Positions 11,348 through 21,125 of a stretch of 64,000 bases of DNA are shown one piece after another. Source of the stretch: Methyloferula stellata AR4 (GTDB lineage: Bacteria > Pseudomonadota > Alphaproteobacteria > Rhizobiales > Beijerinckiaceae). The position numbers and the translations under genes were made by a program. The notes beneath the pieces were generated by a model. The model did not search any database. It had not been told where the DNA came from and worked only from the letters and a program-made list of their open reading frames with translations. Position 1 is the first letter of the stretch, and each line of letters opens with the position of its first letter. The DNA lies in contig NZ_ARWA01000001.1 in NCBI RefSeq assembly GCF_000385335.1, forward strand, positions 2,744,001 through 2,808,000, written 5' to 3'.

Positions 11348-11509
11348 TGGACGAGCTTTTTGAGGCTTTTGTGGAGGCCATGCGCCCACAACCGATGCGC
11401 ATCCGACCGATATGACTGACCCGGCTCAGGACTTATTCGTCGAGCCGTCAGTGTGAGGTGCGCGACGAAGCGATCCATTCCATCCAATGCCATTCTCTGA
11501 ATAATCGTT

Positions 11510-11584
11510 CTGGATTGCTTCGCCATAGCTCGTTGCTTGCAACGGGCGTCGCTTCGCAACGCCCTATGGCTCGCAATGACGATC
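11510..11584. repeat. Probable REP-like interspersed repeat
   Basis: The 497-base gap after the adhesin holds no convincing gene. It contains an element beginning TCTGGATTGCTTCG and ending GCTCGCAATGACG, with an internal imperfect inverted repeat (GCCATAGCTCGTTGC against GCAACGCCCTATGGC). The GGATTGCTTCG...TCGCAATGACG end pattern is a common intergenic palindromic repeat in Rhizobiales genomes; that match is from memory. Genome-wide copy number cannot be seen here. Confidence 0.5.
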
Positions 11585-11783
11585 CCCACGTCATGAATGA
11601 TTCACGCCTCTCCGCCGTCATGCGTGGACTTTGATCCGTGCATCCAAGCCTACACTCGGCGATGCCGGGATCGCCAAGTCATAGGCGGCCAGATCAGAGG
11701 TAATCCGGATCATAGGGCATTCGGAAGAGAGCGTCGCGAAGGCTCAGCCCCCGCGCAGCGCATCGTCATCTCGCTCGGCGCGC

Positions 11784-11816
11784 AAAAAGCCGGGCGCGTC
11801 TTGCGACACGCCCGGC
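11784..11816 (-). terminator. Rho-independent terminator of the PstS-like gene
   Basis: Read on the minus strand, an 8-bp GC-rich stem (GCCGGGCG pairing with CGCCCGGC, 11789-11816) is followed by five T residues (11788-11784). It lies about 30 bases after the stop codon of the minus-strand PstS-like gene. Confidence 0.8.
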
Positions 11817-11844
11817 CTGAAGTGTGGAATGGGTCTACGATTGT

Positions 11845-13641
11845 TTAATTCGCGCCCGTGGCTCCGGTGACACAACCCGTGCCATTGCCGCTGCCGACGT
11901 AATCGATTGAGTTGACATTGAGATTGGTCGTATCAACATATTCGCTGTTGATATTTGTGAGCCAAGCGCTGGACAGCGGATTGAAACCGCTCGCAGTAAT
12001 GACGTCTGCGGCCGGTGATGTGCCGCTGGCGTCATAATACCAGTTGAGGAAGCCGTTGCCTCTCCCATCGTTCACCAGATCGGTGTAACGAGTGGAAGCT
12101 GGAGTTGACCCGCCATTTCCGTCATTTGCCGACCCATAGCAGCTATAGAGGTAGAGAAAGGTCGTGCCGGTGAGCGGGTAGGCGCCCGAAGCTGATGCCA
12201 AGGGCAACAGGGAACGGCCATTCGAGTCGGTTTTGGCATAGACATTATAATCCGCATAGGTCCAGGCCGTCGATGGCGTAACACCGCTAAACGCGGAGCT
12301 CCAGGCCGCGTCGGCGCTTGTGGGCGTCGGCGGGATGAACGTCGGAGGATTCGCCGAGCTCGGCTGGGTGATCCCGTTTGCGATCTGGTACTCGTTTTGC
12401 ACGCTCGCGCCGAGCGGAGCGGTCGTGGTGACCGTGTTATAAGGCTGGACGAAGTCGTTGCTTAGATAGCCGATGTTGCCGATCTGCGACGGTTGGTTGG
12501 CCGCGTTTCCGATCGCCGCCGCCACGTTGCCGCTGCCGCTGGTGCCGATCCAGTTCGAGATCGTCGCCGTAGAATTCGCAGTCCTATAAGCATTGATCCT
12601 CGACAGAAGATTCGAGAAACCGGTGCTCGGTAAAGGCCAATTGGTAGCATAGGTGGAATAAGAGGTGTAAGCCGGCGAACCGGTTGTGATTGTGGGCGAG
12701 AAAATAGCTGCATACATTACGTTCGTAGCATCGATCTGCGGGCAAACGGTGCTCAGATAATTGGTGAAGATGAAGCTCGTGCCGCTGCCGTCCGAGCGGT
12801 AAACCACCTTGATCGGGGTGGTCGAGCTTGAATAGGACATCGGCGTGCCGGGGGTGTTGGTGGAATCAAACGGTGTTGTCGCCCCAGAAGCGCCTGCCGG
12901 AATGCTCGGGTTGGAGTTCCAGTCAGTCACGAGACCGGAGAAGATGGCGCAGATCTGCGCGGCCGAGAGCTGAATGGCGCCGCCGGCGCTGGCCGGATTC
13001 GACGTGTTCTGTGAATTGATCGTCCAGCCGGTCGCCGGGACGGCCGGAACGTTGACGGCGACGGCGACGGGGGCTTCGAACAGCGGAAGCTGGATCGGGG
13101 CGCCGAAGTTTGTCGCGGGATAGGAGGCAGAGCCCGCCGCGGTTGAGACGCCGCTCCAATTCACCACATAGGTTGTCGTTGTATAGCCGCTGGTGAAATT
13201 GCTTGGCAGCGGCGAGTCGCCTGCGCCGAAGTCAACGTGCGGATAGGGATAGGAACTCAGGACCGGCGTATTCGAGGTCAGAACGCTGTCGATGTAGTTC
13301 GGCGGAACGGCGGGCAAAGATCCACTGCCATTGAAGAGCTGGCTCGGATCGTTGCTGATGAAGCCGCGCACGCCGCTGCCGCTGCCGACGCCAGCATAAA
13401 GGCCTTCGACATTGTTACCGGGGCAGCCGGTCGGCAACGTGCCACCGTTGATCGGCGTGCCGTAGCAATCGAAAATGTTGCGGGCGCTGACGGAAGCAAG
13501 CGTGCTGCCGCCGCCGAAAATCCCGTCCACAGCTGTCTGGGCGAAGGCCGGTTGAAGGACCGAGGCGCCGATGAGCGCGACGGCTGAAATGGCGAGGACC
13601 GAAGTCCCGCTCCGCAGGTTTTCATTTAATCTACGAGTCAT
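11845..13641 (-). CDS. Secreted PstS-like phosphate-binding family protein
   Basis: 598 residues from the ATG at 13641, chosen because GGAGA lies 8 bases upstream and a Sec signal peptide follows (MTRRLNE, hydrophobic core, PAFA|QT). A longer frame to 13731 has no comparable start. The mature protein starts with the PstS-type GGGSTLA motif and has YRSDGSGTSFIF near residue 280, the Ser/Asp/Gly-Ser-Gly-Thr phosphate-contact region of the PstS fold. It is nearly twice the usual PstS length (~330), with Ser/Thr/Asn-rich inserts. No ABC permease or ATPase is nearby, so a role as an uptake receptor is unlikely. The gene is divergent from the GT41 gene and next to the adhesin and a T2SS. In Pseudomonas, PstS-type (DING) proteins and phosphatases are exported by the Hxc T2SS, so this is a plausible T2SS substrate (inference). 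Confidence 0.85.
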   Translation of the reverse strand: MTRRLNENLRSGTSVLAISAVALIGASVLQPAFAQTAVDGIFGGGSTLASVSARNIFDCYGTPINGGTLPTGCPGNNVEGLYAGVGSGSGVRGFISNDPSQLFNGSGSLPAVPPNYIDSVLTSNTPVLSSYPYPHVDFGAGDSPLPSNFTSGYTTTTYVVNWSGVSTAAGSASYPATNFGAPIQLPLFEAPVAVAVNVPAVPATGWTINSQNTSNPASAGGAIQLSAAQICAIFSGLVTDWNSNPSIPAGASGATTPFDSTNTPGTPMSYSSSTTPIKVVYRSDGSGTSFIFTNYLSTVCPQIDATNVMYAAIFSPTITTGSPAYTSYSTYATNWPLPSTGFSNLLSRINAYRTANSTATISNWIGTSGSGNVAAAIGNAANQPSQIGNIGYLSNDFVQPYNTVTTTAPLGASVQNEYQIANGITQPSSANPPTFIPPTPTSADAAWSSAFSGVTPSTAWTYADYNVYAKTDSNGRSLLPLASASGAYPLTGTTFLYLYSCYGSANDGNGGSTPASTRYTDLVNDGRGNGFLNWYYDASGTSPAADVITASGFNPLSSAWLTNINSEYVDTTNLNVNSIDYVGSGNGTGCVTGATGAN

Positions 13642-13967
13642 CACAAAGTTTCTCCAGTAGGAAGTATCCTGTAGAGCGCACGAGAGGGTTCGGCCTCTCA
13701 ACGAAAGGTCGATTTCACAAAGTCTAAACATGACATTTCTATTTCAGTTGGCCTACAAACCCATGAATAGGTCTTGAGAAGTTGAGTATAAAAATCTCCG
13801 CCCCGATCACGGGTCATCCCGATGTGATGCCCTACATTTAGGTAGAGGACTCGAACCAGCATTTTGCGAAAAAATAAACGCGAAAATCTGCAAATAAATT
13901 CCTTGACGCATAGATGTGTCGGAATCTACGCTTTGGGTAGAGTGTTGGTCAGAAGAGCGATTTAAAA
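13642..13967. promoter_or_regulatory. Divergent intergenic region between PstS-like gene and GT41 gene
   Basis: A 326-base, relatively AT-rich gap that must hold promoters for both divergent genes. TTGACG at 13903-13908 followed 17 bases later by CTACGC is a possible sigma-70-type promoter for the plus-strand gene, but the -10 box is poor. I found no clear Pho box. No gene is visible. Confidence 0.3.
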
Positions 13968-16175
13968 ATGGCTGGGAATACGCTGCCTTTCGTTCCCCAA
14001 GCTTCCTACCGCGCGGAGGTTAAGGCTCAGCTGCCTACCAAGCCGATTGTCGTTGCGCCAAGCGTTCAAATCCGCCGCGGCCGCAAACATCACAGCCAGG
14101 GCGTGGAACACGCCCGCGCCGATCGTTGGAAGCAAGCATTGCGCGCATTCGAAGATGCGGTCCGATGCGCACCCGATCATCCGAGCTTTCACTATGCGCA
14201 TGGCGTCGCACTCTGCCGCTTCGATCGCTTCAATGAGGCGATCGAAGCCTTTCAGCGCGAACTCTCGATCACGCCGGGGCATGCTCCAGCGATAACGGAA
14301 ATCGGCACTTGCCTCGCCCGAACCGGGCGTACGCGCGAAGGCATTCCTTGGTTACAAAAGGGCCTTCAGCGCATGCCCAACATGCCGCTTGCTCACTATA
14401 GCCTCGGGCTCGCGCTGCTCACCGAAAACCGCCGCAAAGAAGCGATCGAAGCCTTCGACCGCGCGATTGCGCTCGATGGGGCCTATGCGGATGTCTATCG
14501 CACGCGCGGTCTCGCTCATGCGATGGATGGCAATTACGAAAAATCCACAGATGATCTGCACGCGGCAGCTGCGCTTGACAGCAAGAACTATCGAGCCATG
14601 CTTGAGGTCGGGGCAGCTTTAGGTCAGCAAGCACGCGATCATCAGGCGGGCCGGCTTTTTGAAATGGCGGCGAAAATCGCTCCCGATATTGCCTTGCCTC
14701 AATATGTGTTTGGTCAATTCCTTATCAACAATCGCTGCTATGAGCTTGGGCTCCAATATGTAGGCCGGGCCATCGAGCTCGATCCATTGCAGGCCGAGCC
14801 ATATGTTGCCAGAGGCTTCGGCTTCCTTGGCCAAGGGCGTATTGATGAAGCCGTCGCGAGCTATCGCCACGCCGGTGAGTTGAGCCCGGGAAGCGCCAAT
14901 ATAGCAGGCACTCTGCTCTTTGCTTTGCAACACAAGCCTGGTGTCACTGAAACCGATTTGTTTGATGCCCACAAAAAATGGGCCAGTCTCTATAGAAATC
15001 AAACGCCAAGGGATAGATGGTCTTTCGCGAATGATCCAGATCCGGGGCGGAGGCTCCGGATCGGGATCGTATCAGCCGACATGCATCGGCATGCCGCCGC
15101 ATTCCTAACCCTGCGCGCAATCGAGCAACTCGCTATTCTGGGATATAAGATTTATTGCTACAAGACCGATCGGAAGCGACAGGATGATGATTTCAGTGAA
15201 CGTTACAAGGCTGTAGCACAGTCATGGGTTGACGTTTCCGATCTCGACGATCAGGGGCTTCTTGCGCTAATCGCCGAGCATGAAATCGACGTGCTCTTCG
15301 ACCTGGCCGGACATACGGCGGGAAATCGACTCTCCGTTTTTGCGATACGCGCGGCGCCGGTGCAATTGAGCTGGGCCGGCTATGTCGGCACAATTGGGCT
15401 TGACACCTATGACGGCCTCATTGCCGACACTGTGGAAGTTCCGCCCGCTCATGATGATTTTTATGTCGAGCCCATTGTCCGTCTCCCCAATTGCTATGTT
15501 TGCTACCATCCGCCGATCGATGCTCCGGATCCAGGACCGCTGCCATTTTTCAAGACAGGGACTTTCACATTTGGCTGCTTTAATCGTCCTGCAAAGCTCA
15601 ATGTAGAAGTTGCGCGTGCCTGGGCGAGGATATTGGAGCAGGTGCCTGAAAGCCGCATTCTCATGGTGTACGGTGGCCTGGATGAGGAAAGCACGCAGGA
15701 TGCCGTTTACAAGATTTTAGAAAGCGGCGGCTTATTGCGTGACCGCATCGATCTCGTCGGCGAGACAGAGCAGCCAAAACTTCTAGAGGCGTATGTTGAA
15801 AGAGTTGATCTCGCGCTCGATCCATTTCCTTACTCAGGTGGTGTCACGACGCTTGAAGCGATGTGGATGGGCGTGCCCGCCGTTACATTTGTCGGCGACA
15901 CCTTCGCGGGCCGCCATTCGGCGAGCCATCTCACAGCGGCAGGCCTTCAAGATTTTTGCACCTATTCGGTTGAAGCCTATATCGACCTAGCCGTGGATTG
16001 GGCCAGACGCCCGGAAGAGCTCGCTATTCTGCGTGCGGAGCTACGCCAGCGTGTCTCGCTCTCGCCATTGAACGACCAAGTTGGGTTTGGCGATAATCTT
16101 TCGGCTGCGCTGATGCGACTCTGGGGAGACTGGTCGACGAAGCGTCTTATGAATTCGAACGTTTCTGTTCAATAA
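13968..16175 (+). CDS. OGT-type GT41 glycosyltransferase with N-terminal TPR array (copy 1)
   Basis: 735 residues. Residues ~40-330 are tandem TPRs (W/A-L-G-Y-A-P pattern, e.g. FNEAIEAFQREL). From ~360 follows the catalytic region of O-GlcNAc-transferase/SPINDLY-like GT41 enzymes: GIVSADMHRHAAAF (~365, conserved His), DVLFDLAGHTAGNR, QLSWAGYVGT, CFNRPAKLN (~536, the conserved Lys that contacts nucleotide phosphate in OGT) and SGGVTTLEAMWMG (~622). No signal peptide, so it should act in the cytoplasm. GT41 enzymes transfer a sugar from a UDP-sugar to protein Ser/Thr (OGT) or Asn (HMW1C, which modifies an adhesin before export). A TPR gene starts 26 bases downstream and a UDP-sugar decarboxylase lies in the same direction. 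Acceptor protein and sugar are unknown; the nearby giant adhesin is a candidate. A paralogue lies at 38704-40965. Confidence 0.88.
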   Translation: MAGNTLPFVPQASYRAEVKAQLPTKPIVVAPSVQIRRGRKHHSQGVEHARADRWKQALRAFEDAVRCAPDHPSFHYAHGVALCRFDRFNEAIEAFQRELSITPGHAPAITEIGTCLARTGRTREGIPWLQKGLQRMPNMPLAHYSLGLALLTENRRKEAIEAFDRAIALDGAYADVYRTRGLAHAMDGNYEKSTDDLHAAAALDSKNYRAMLEVGAALGQQARDHQAGRLFEMAAKIAPDIALPQYVFGQFLINNRCYELGLQYVGRAIELDPLQAEPYVARGFGFLGQGRIDEAVASYRHAGELSPGSANIAGTLLFALQHKPGVTETDLFDAHKKWASLYRNQTPRDRWSFANDPDPGRRLRIGIVSADMHRHAAAFLTLRAIEQLAILGYKIYCYKTDRKRQDDDFSERYKAVAQSWVDVSDLDDQGLLALIAEHEIDVLFDLAGHTAGNRLSVFAIRAAPVQLSWAGYVGTIGLDTYDGLIADTVEVPPAHDDFYVEPIVRLPNCYVCYHPPIDAPDPGPLPFFKTGTFTFGCFNRPAKLNVEVARAWARILEQVPESRILMVYGGLDEESTQDAVYKILESGGLLRDRIDLVGETEQPKLLEAYVERVDLALDPFPYSGGVTTLEAMWMGVPAVTFVGDTFAGRHSASHLTAAGLQDFCTYSVEAYIDLAVDWARRPEELAILRAELRQRVSLSPLNDQVGFGDNLSAALMRLWGDWSTKRLMNSNVSVQ

Positions 16176-16201
16176 ATGGGGCGCGGTCCCAAGGGGATAA
16201 C

Positions 16202-17428
16202 ATGAGCCTTCAGCAGACTTCTCCGGCGAGGCATCCAGACTTCATCCGCACTGTTTTGGACCGCGCCGTTCATTTCATCAATGATGGGCAACTCAACAGC
16301 GCGGACGTGCTGCTTGAAGCCTTGGCCGATGAAATGACGGTCCGTGAACAGGTCGCATATTTGCGGGGAGTTACCGCAAGCGGCCTCGGCAGAAAGAACG
16401 TTGCTCAGCATTTCTTCAAGACCGCTTTAGAGGCCAACCCTCGCAATGCGCATGCGCATGCGCTCCTCGGCGAGACATTGCTCGACGATCAACCTGCACA
16501 TGCCGCCGCCGCGTTTGCCGCGGCTCTTACTCTCGACCCGGCAAAGCCGGATTGGAATGTCTGGCTCGCAAAAGCCTTCAATCGATTAGGATTCACTGAT
16601 TTTGCAAAGAACAGTCTCAAGGACGCGCTTGCCCTGTCAACAAGCCACGCTGACGCCTTGAATGAAACGGACGCTTTGGCGGCACAGGAGACAAGCGAGG
16701 ATCTCCGACAGTCGCTATCGCACAAAGCACATTCGCGAGATCAATCTGTTCTCTGTGACGCTCTGCTTCTCGAAGCGACCCGGCATCAGAGCAATCACGA
16801 TCTAGATCGTGCACGGAAATTATTCGAAAGCCTTTTAGAGATTAATTCGTCTCACCACCTCGCGATGTGCAATTTCGCCATTCTGGAGCGCGAGGCGGGA
16901 CATCTAGGTCTTGCCAAGGAGCTGCTCGATCGCGCTAGGGTCCTACTTGACCAGGTACCTGTCTCGAGGTTGGAGGCTCTTCCCGGCCGTCTGGTGATGG
17001 CAGAAGCTTATATCACCTTCGGTGATAGCGAGAGGGCGCGTTCCCAGATCGATGCCGTTGTCAAACTTGCGCCAGGCGACGCAGGAATTCACGCGTCCTG
17101 CGCTATGGCCCTCCAAAAGATAGGTCAGTCGCGCGACGCAATCGTTCACTTCGAGCGAGCCGTCACGCTCAATCAGAATCAATCTCCGGAATTCTATTGC
17201 GCGTTGGGCTCCGCACTTCTCGAGATCGAAACGCCCGATCGCGCAGAGATACCCTTCAATCACGCCGCGGCCTTGGCCCCGGGATTAAAACTAGCAATAC
17301 GCGGTCTCTTCGAGACCTATCTGGCGCTCGGAAGAACGACTGATGCCAAAGCGCAATTGGACCTCATGCTCTCTGCCTATCCATCTGATCCGGAGATCGA
17401 AGCTCTTCGGTGCCGCCTGAGCCATTAA
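16202..17428 (+). CDS. TPR-repeat protein, probable co-transcribed partner of the GT41 enzyme
   Basis: 408 residues, ATG preceded by AAGGGG at 6 bases. TPR-like helix pairs run through the protein (VAYLRGVTASGLGRKNVAQHFFKTALEANPRNAHAHALLGE near residue 60; later RARSQIDAVVKLAPGDAGIHASCAMALQKIGQ). There is no catalytic domain, signal peptide or membrane segment, so it is probably a cytoplasmic scaffold. The gene starts 26 bases after the GT41 stop. I see no counterpart in module 2. Function is unknown; a substrate adaptor for the glycosyltransferase is a guess from position. Confidence 0.7.
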   Translation: MSLQQTSPARHPDFIRTVLDRAVHFINDGQLNSADVLLEALADEMTVREQVAYLRGVTASGLGRKNVAQHFFKTALEANPRNAHAHALLGETLLDDQPAHAAAAFAAALTLDPAKPDWNVWLAKAFNRLGFTDFAKNSLKDALALSTSHADALNETDALAAQETSEDLRQSLSHKAHSRDQSVLCDALLLEATRHQSNHDLDRARKLFESLLEINSSHHLAMCNFAILEREAGHLGLAKELLDRARVLLDQVPVSRLEALPGRLVMAEAYITFGDSERARSQIDAVVKLAPGDAGIHASCAMALQKIGQSRDAIVHFERAVTLNQNQSPEFYCALGSALLEIETPDRAEIPFNHAAALAPGLKLAIRGLFETYLALGRTTDAKAQLDLMLSAYPSDPEIEALRCRLSH

Positions 17429-18698
17429 GTCAAACTGAATTGCCGTCCTGCGTTTGGTATAGCCTCCAAATCAATTGGAGGGGGCTTGCCACAGATGACC
17501 GGCTATCTGATCCACGTCGCGATATCGGAGCCGAGGCTTTTCATTGCCGTTTCCGCCTCTACCAGGAATCCTGATCGCGAGCATCGTCCGGGAAAAACGT
17601 TATGGCTCCCGATGCAGTTGCGGATCGCCGGACCCATTATTAAGACGCTAATCTCTCAGTCGCTCGAGCGCGCCGTCTGCGGCGTCGATAAATAATTAAG
17701 CGACGGGGTGAGGCTAAGACGGCTGCTAGCCGACCGGAATGGATTTCATCCAACAGTCGGGATTGTCCCGGCGCCAAAGGCACGAGTCCATAACAGCATA
17801 TTCGGAACGAGGTGGGCTATTTACCCCGTAAATTGGCACGGTTATTGACCCTCATGTTTCCCAACAAAACGCCCGTCCTTGTCGCTCTTCCGCGCGCTCG
17901 CGCCGGAGTCGGATCCGTGCTCTTGATAAATAGCTAAAAAACTCCTGCGCCAGTCGAACGCTTTATCTCCGAGTCTTGCGTCGATCCGAACTGCGAGCCA
18001 CAGACCCGCCTTCCTGCCTGGAAACGCATCCACCAAAAGCAAAAACGTGCCCACGGCCACATTCGCAAGAGCGAAGTGTTCAAGGGGGGCGGGCTTCGCC
18101 AACACCGCAGATTTTTACCCTATGGCATCTATTCAAACCGGTCCAATTAACGGTTCGGCCAACGGTCTGAGACGCATCATGGTCAAGGCGTATGCAACGT
18201 AAGGGCGATATCGAGCGCTCGTGTCGACCAAGTCACATCCCTTGTCCGGAAATCTGTATTGATGACAAATCGATGTTGCTCACCGCGTACTTGTGTATCT
18301 ACACACACATTACACGCGCTTGTCACCCGCACCCGTCGCAAGCGCCCAACACTGCACATCAACCTCCGAATCGAATTCCGGAACCGCATGCATCAAATTA
18401 AATGAAACACGGCGGTTCTGCTAATTGACCTGGCTGCAATCGTGTCGAAGAGAAACTTTCCTACAACGATCGGCATCGGTCCGCTGAAATTTATTTAGAG
18501 AATCTTCTGCGGGTTTGGCGCATCGAAATTGTCTCCATCAGCAGGCTAAGAAGTCGATGCGGCGTGCATTGCGTTTCCTGCGTGATGATGCCCGCATATT
18601 CCTATCGTCTGGCCCGTCGAAGTTTTCGTGCTGCATTGAGCATGCGGTTTTACATTTGACCGAACAAATAGAATTTTTCTCCTTTCGGGAGTCGGCAT
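17429..18698. other. 1.27-kb gap without a convincing gene
   Basis: Short frames occur on both strands (for example 17486-17695 plus and 17842-18105 minus) but none has a convincing start signal or a family match I recognise. A 7-bp hairpin (CCTCCAA/TTGGAGG, 17463-17481) lies just after the TPR gene and could end the operon, though no T-run follows. The rest may hold the UXS promoter and decayed sequence. Confidence 0.5.
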
Positions 18699-19667
18699 AT
18701 GCTTCTGGGACAAAAGCGCATTCTTGTAACCGGCGGGGCGGGATTTTTAGGCTCGCATCTTTGCCATCGTTTGCTTCAAGATGGTCACGAGGTCCTGTGC
18801 GTCGATAATTTCTTTACTGGAACACGGCGCAATCTCGAGCATCTTCTCGACAATAGACGTTTTGAGCTTCTGCGCCACGATATAACGTTTCCGCTTTTTG
18901 TCGAAGTCGACGAAATCTATAACCTCGCCTGTCCTGCATCGCCCGTACATTATCAATTCGATCCCGTGCAGACGACGAAGACCAGCGTACTTGGCGCGAT
19001 AAACATGCTTGGACTGGCGAAGCGCTTGAAGATCCGAATTCTTCAAGCATCGACATCCGAGGTCTATGGCGATCCGATGGTCCATCCTCAGCCTGAGAGC
19101 TATTGGGGGCATGTCAATCCCGTCGGTCTTCGCGCTTGCTATGATGAAGGAAAGCGTTGCGCCGAAACGCTCTTTTTCGATTATCAACGGCAACATCAAG
19201 TCAAGATCAAAGTTGCGCGTATTTTTAACACCTATGGCCCCTCTATGCGCCCAGACGATGGCCGCGTCGTGTCGAATTTCATCTGCCAGGCCCTAAAGGC
19301 CGAAGACATCACGATCTTTGGCGACGGTTCTCAGACACGATCCTTTTGTTTTGTTTCTGATCTAATTGATGGACTGGTTCGCCTCATGAATGCGCCCGAC
19401 GAGATCATGGGTCCCGTCAACCTCGGCAATCCTGCGGAGTTTTCGATTCTTGAGCTCGCTGAAAAGATAAAGGTCCTTACGGGCGAAAAATCCAAGATCG
19501 TTCGCAAGCCGCTGCCTTCGGATGACCCCAAACAACGGCGCCCGGAGATTGGCGAAGCGGAGAAGCTCCTCGGTTGGCAGCCCTATATTTCGTTGGATGA
19601 AGGTCTCGAACGGACCATTCCTTATTTCGAGAGCCTTGTTGGCCGCGCCCGGCGCGCGGCAGCTTGA
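18699..19667 (+). CDS. UDP-glucuronate decarboxylase (UDP-xylose synthase), copy 1
   Basis: 322 residues; GGGAG lies 6 bases before the ATG. An extended short-chain dehydrogenase/reductase: NAD-binding TGGAGFLG at residues 11-18, STSEVYGDP near 115, catalytic YDEGK near 147, and RIFNTYGP and [15 protein letters not shown], all characteristic of soluble UXS enzymes that convert UDP-glucuronate to UDP-xylose. It lacks the membrane anchor of eukaryotic UXS. It sits in the same direction as the GT41 and TPR genes and before an ECF sigma factor. A close paralogue (37012-38010) occupies the matching place in module 2, so a functional link with the GT41 enzyme is likely, but that GT41 uses UDP-xylose is not shown. 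Confidence 0.92.
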   Translation: MLLGQKRILVTGGAGFLGSHLCHRLLQDGHEVLCVDNFFTGTRRNLEHLLDNRRFELLRHDITFPLFVEVDEIYNLACPASPVHYQFDPVQTTKTSVLGAINMLGLAKRLKIRILQASTSEVYGDPMVHPQPESYWGHVNPVGLRACYDEGKRCAETLFFDYQRQHQVKIKVARIFNTYGPSMRPDDGRVVSNFICQALKAEDITIFGDGSQTRSFCFVSDLIDGLVRLMNAPDEIMGPVNLGNPAEFSILELAEKIKVLTGEKSKIVRKPLPSDDPKQRRPEIGEAEKLLGWQPYISLDEGLERTIPYFESLVGRARRAAA

Positions 19668-20032
19668 AATTGCAATGGGACCGCATAACGGCCTTCGTAG
19701 ATTTTAAGCGATGTTTCATACGCGATGCCTACCGGGTCACGCGGAAATCAACGCCCAGAATCAAGACAAAACAGATTGCCGCGGAACCGACGTAACGATG
19801 AATCGCAAAGCATTTTAATTTGCAACGTTCGTGTGTTGTGTTGCCGTTAGGTTATGACGAAGGACGCAAGTTGTTCATCATATCAACTCATCAAAAACGA
19901 GATCCTCGGGATAACGCCAAGACTCGATTGCCATCGACATTTGTCACCCATCGGACATTCAATAGGTCTATTTCTCTACGTGCTTGCAGCAATCGTGCCT
20001 TCTGGCTCGACACACACGGGGCGTGTGCAGCG
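19668..20032. other. 365-base gap before the sigma factor
   Basis: The sigma frame stays open leftwards to 19820 but the upstream residues have no sigma-factor character, so this stretch is treated as leader or promoter. I see no hairpin with T-run and no RNA gene. Confidence 0.4.
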
Positions 20033-20638
20033 ATGGTCGAACCTGACCGCAGTCATCTCGCCAAAGTGCTGGAAACGAACTATGCCGACTTGAGGCGTCG
20101 ACTTGCGCTATCCGTCGGTTCGCTCGATCTTGCCACGGAGGCCCTGCACGAAGCCTATTTAATCGTGATGTCGAAGATGGAAATCGTACCTCGAAAAGAC
20201 TCCATAGCCTATCTGATACGCGTGGCAGTCAACCATCTTAAGAAAAAACATAAGAAATCAAAGCGCATTGACGATCGCGAGAGAGACGAGGAGGTGTTGG
20301 AAAAGGTTGCTGATAAGGCTCCGTCACCTCTCCAAGCATTCTTGGATATCGAAGGGAGTCTCGTTCTTGCGGATGCGGTACGTAGGTTGCCTGGGAGGCG
20401 CGGCAAAATCATGGTTGCAATGGCCTTTGAGGACAGAAAAAAAGAGGAAGTGGCCGCTGCATTCAACGTCACGACCAGGACTGTCGAAAGCGAATTGAGT
20501 CACGCAATACAGGAATGCATCCGCGAATTGAGAGAATCCGGATATGACGTTTCCCTCCGGAGAAGCGCAGCCGGCAAGCACGCTGCTCGTACTACTCGGG
20601 TTACAAACCGGAAGCATAATGAAGTACCAGGAGAATGA
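20033..20638 (+). CDS. ECF-family RNA polymerase sigma factor (copy 1)
   Basis: 201 residues from ATG 20033, chosen because sigma homology begins directly after it (MVEPDRSHLAKVLETNYADL). The ribosome site is weak, so the start is moderately certain. Region 2 is around LATEALHEAYLIVMSK and SIAYLIRVAVNHLKKKHK; region 4 carries the helix-turn-helix EEVAAAFNVTTRTVESELSHAI. It resembles the FecI-like class, but no FecR-type anti-sigma gene is adjacent. The gene lies between UXS and gspD, so it may drive the T2SS and glycosylation genes (inference). The module-2 counterpart is at 35242-35784. Confidence 0.8.
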   Translation: MVEPDRSHLAKVLETNYADLRRRLALSVGSLDLATEALHEAYLIVMSKMEIVPRKDSIAYLIRVAVNHLKKKHKKSKRIDDRERDEEVLEKVADKAPSPLQAFLDIEGSLVLADAVRRLPGRRGKIMVAMAFEDRKKEEVAAAFNVTTRTVESELSHAIQECIRELRESGYDVSLRRSAAGKHAARTTRVTNRKHNEVPGE

Positions 20639-21125
20639 GTCCGCCAATTATCTCGCTCAAATGAAATAAGCAACATTGGGGCGATGGAGATCGGGATCAG
20701 GAAATGGAAACTTATTTTTTATTTTCAGGTTTTTGATTCGGGTTTCGCTCCCGCTAATTGTCTTGGAGGGATAGAGACAGTCTCGTCCTCGGTAACGAGG
20801 GAGCGTTGGATGGGCCCGTGTTTTCGCGCGTGGGTTGGTCAGTACCGACATCGCGGTCTTTGTGTTGTGTGAATAAATGGCTCCGCTTGCATCAAAAGGA
20901 CGGGCGTTGCTCACACCTCTACAGTCGGTGCCGGAAGTGCAAACGCGGTTATGGGTTAGATAGTCCGTGCAACGTCGTGAGTTTCGCTTCTGCCGGGAAT
21001 TTTCAGAGCAGAACTCACGTTGATGCAACGTTAAATTGGCCGACTTGTAGATGACGAAATGAAATCTGCGGCATGTATGCGGAGTTCTCAGAGTCATTCG
21101 AGGCCGTCAGCAATGGAGTGGGCCG
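20639..21125. other. 487-base gap upstream of gspD
   Basis: No convincing gene. A small hairpin (CCTCG-GTAA-CGAGG, 20787-20800) is present but too short to call a terminator. The region presumably contains the promoter of the gspD-gspM operon; no clear promoter was identified. Confidence 0.4.

Noticed and set aside
11597-11848. 83-codon plus-strand frame downstream of the adhesin
   Set aside because: It overlaps the terminator of the PstS-like gene and has no ribosome site or known domain.
13860-13967. Pho box upstream of the PstS-like gene
   Set aside because: No pair of CTGTCAT-like half-sites at proper spacing was found, so phosphate control is not supported by sequence.
17842-18105. 87-codon minus-strand frame in the 1.27-kb gap
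   Set aside because: Short hydrophobic stretch only; no start signal, no neighbour logic and no recognisable family.
18515-18808. 97-codon plus-strand frame overlapping the start of UXS copy 1
   Set aside because: It runs into UXS in another frame; UXS has the ribosome site and homology.
20787-20800. Short hairpin with GTAA loop upstream of gspD as a terminator or riboswitch
   Set aside because: Only 5 bp of stem and no T-run or conserved aptamer features.
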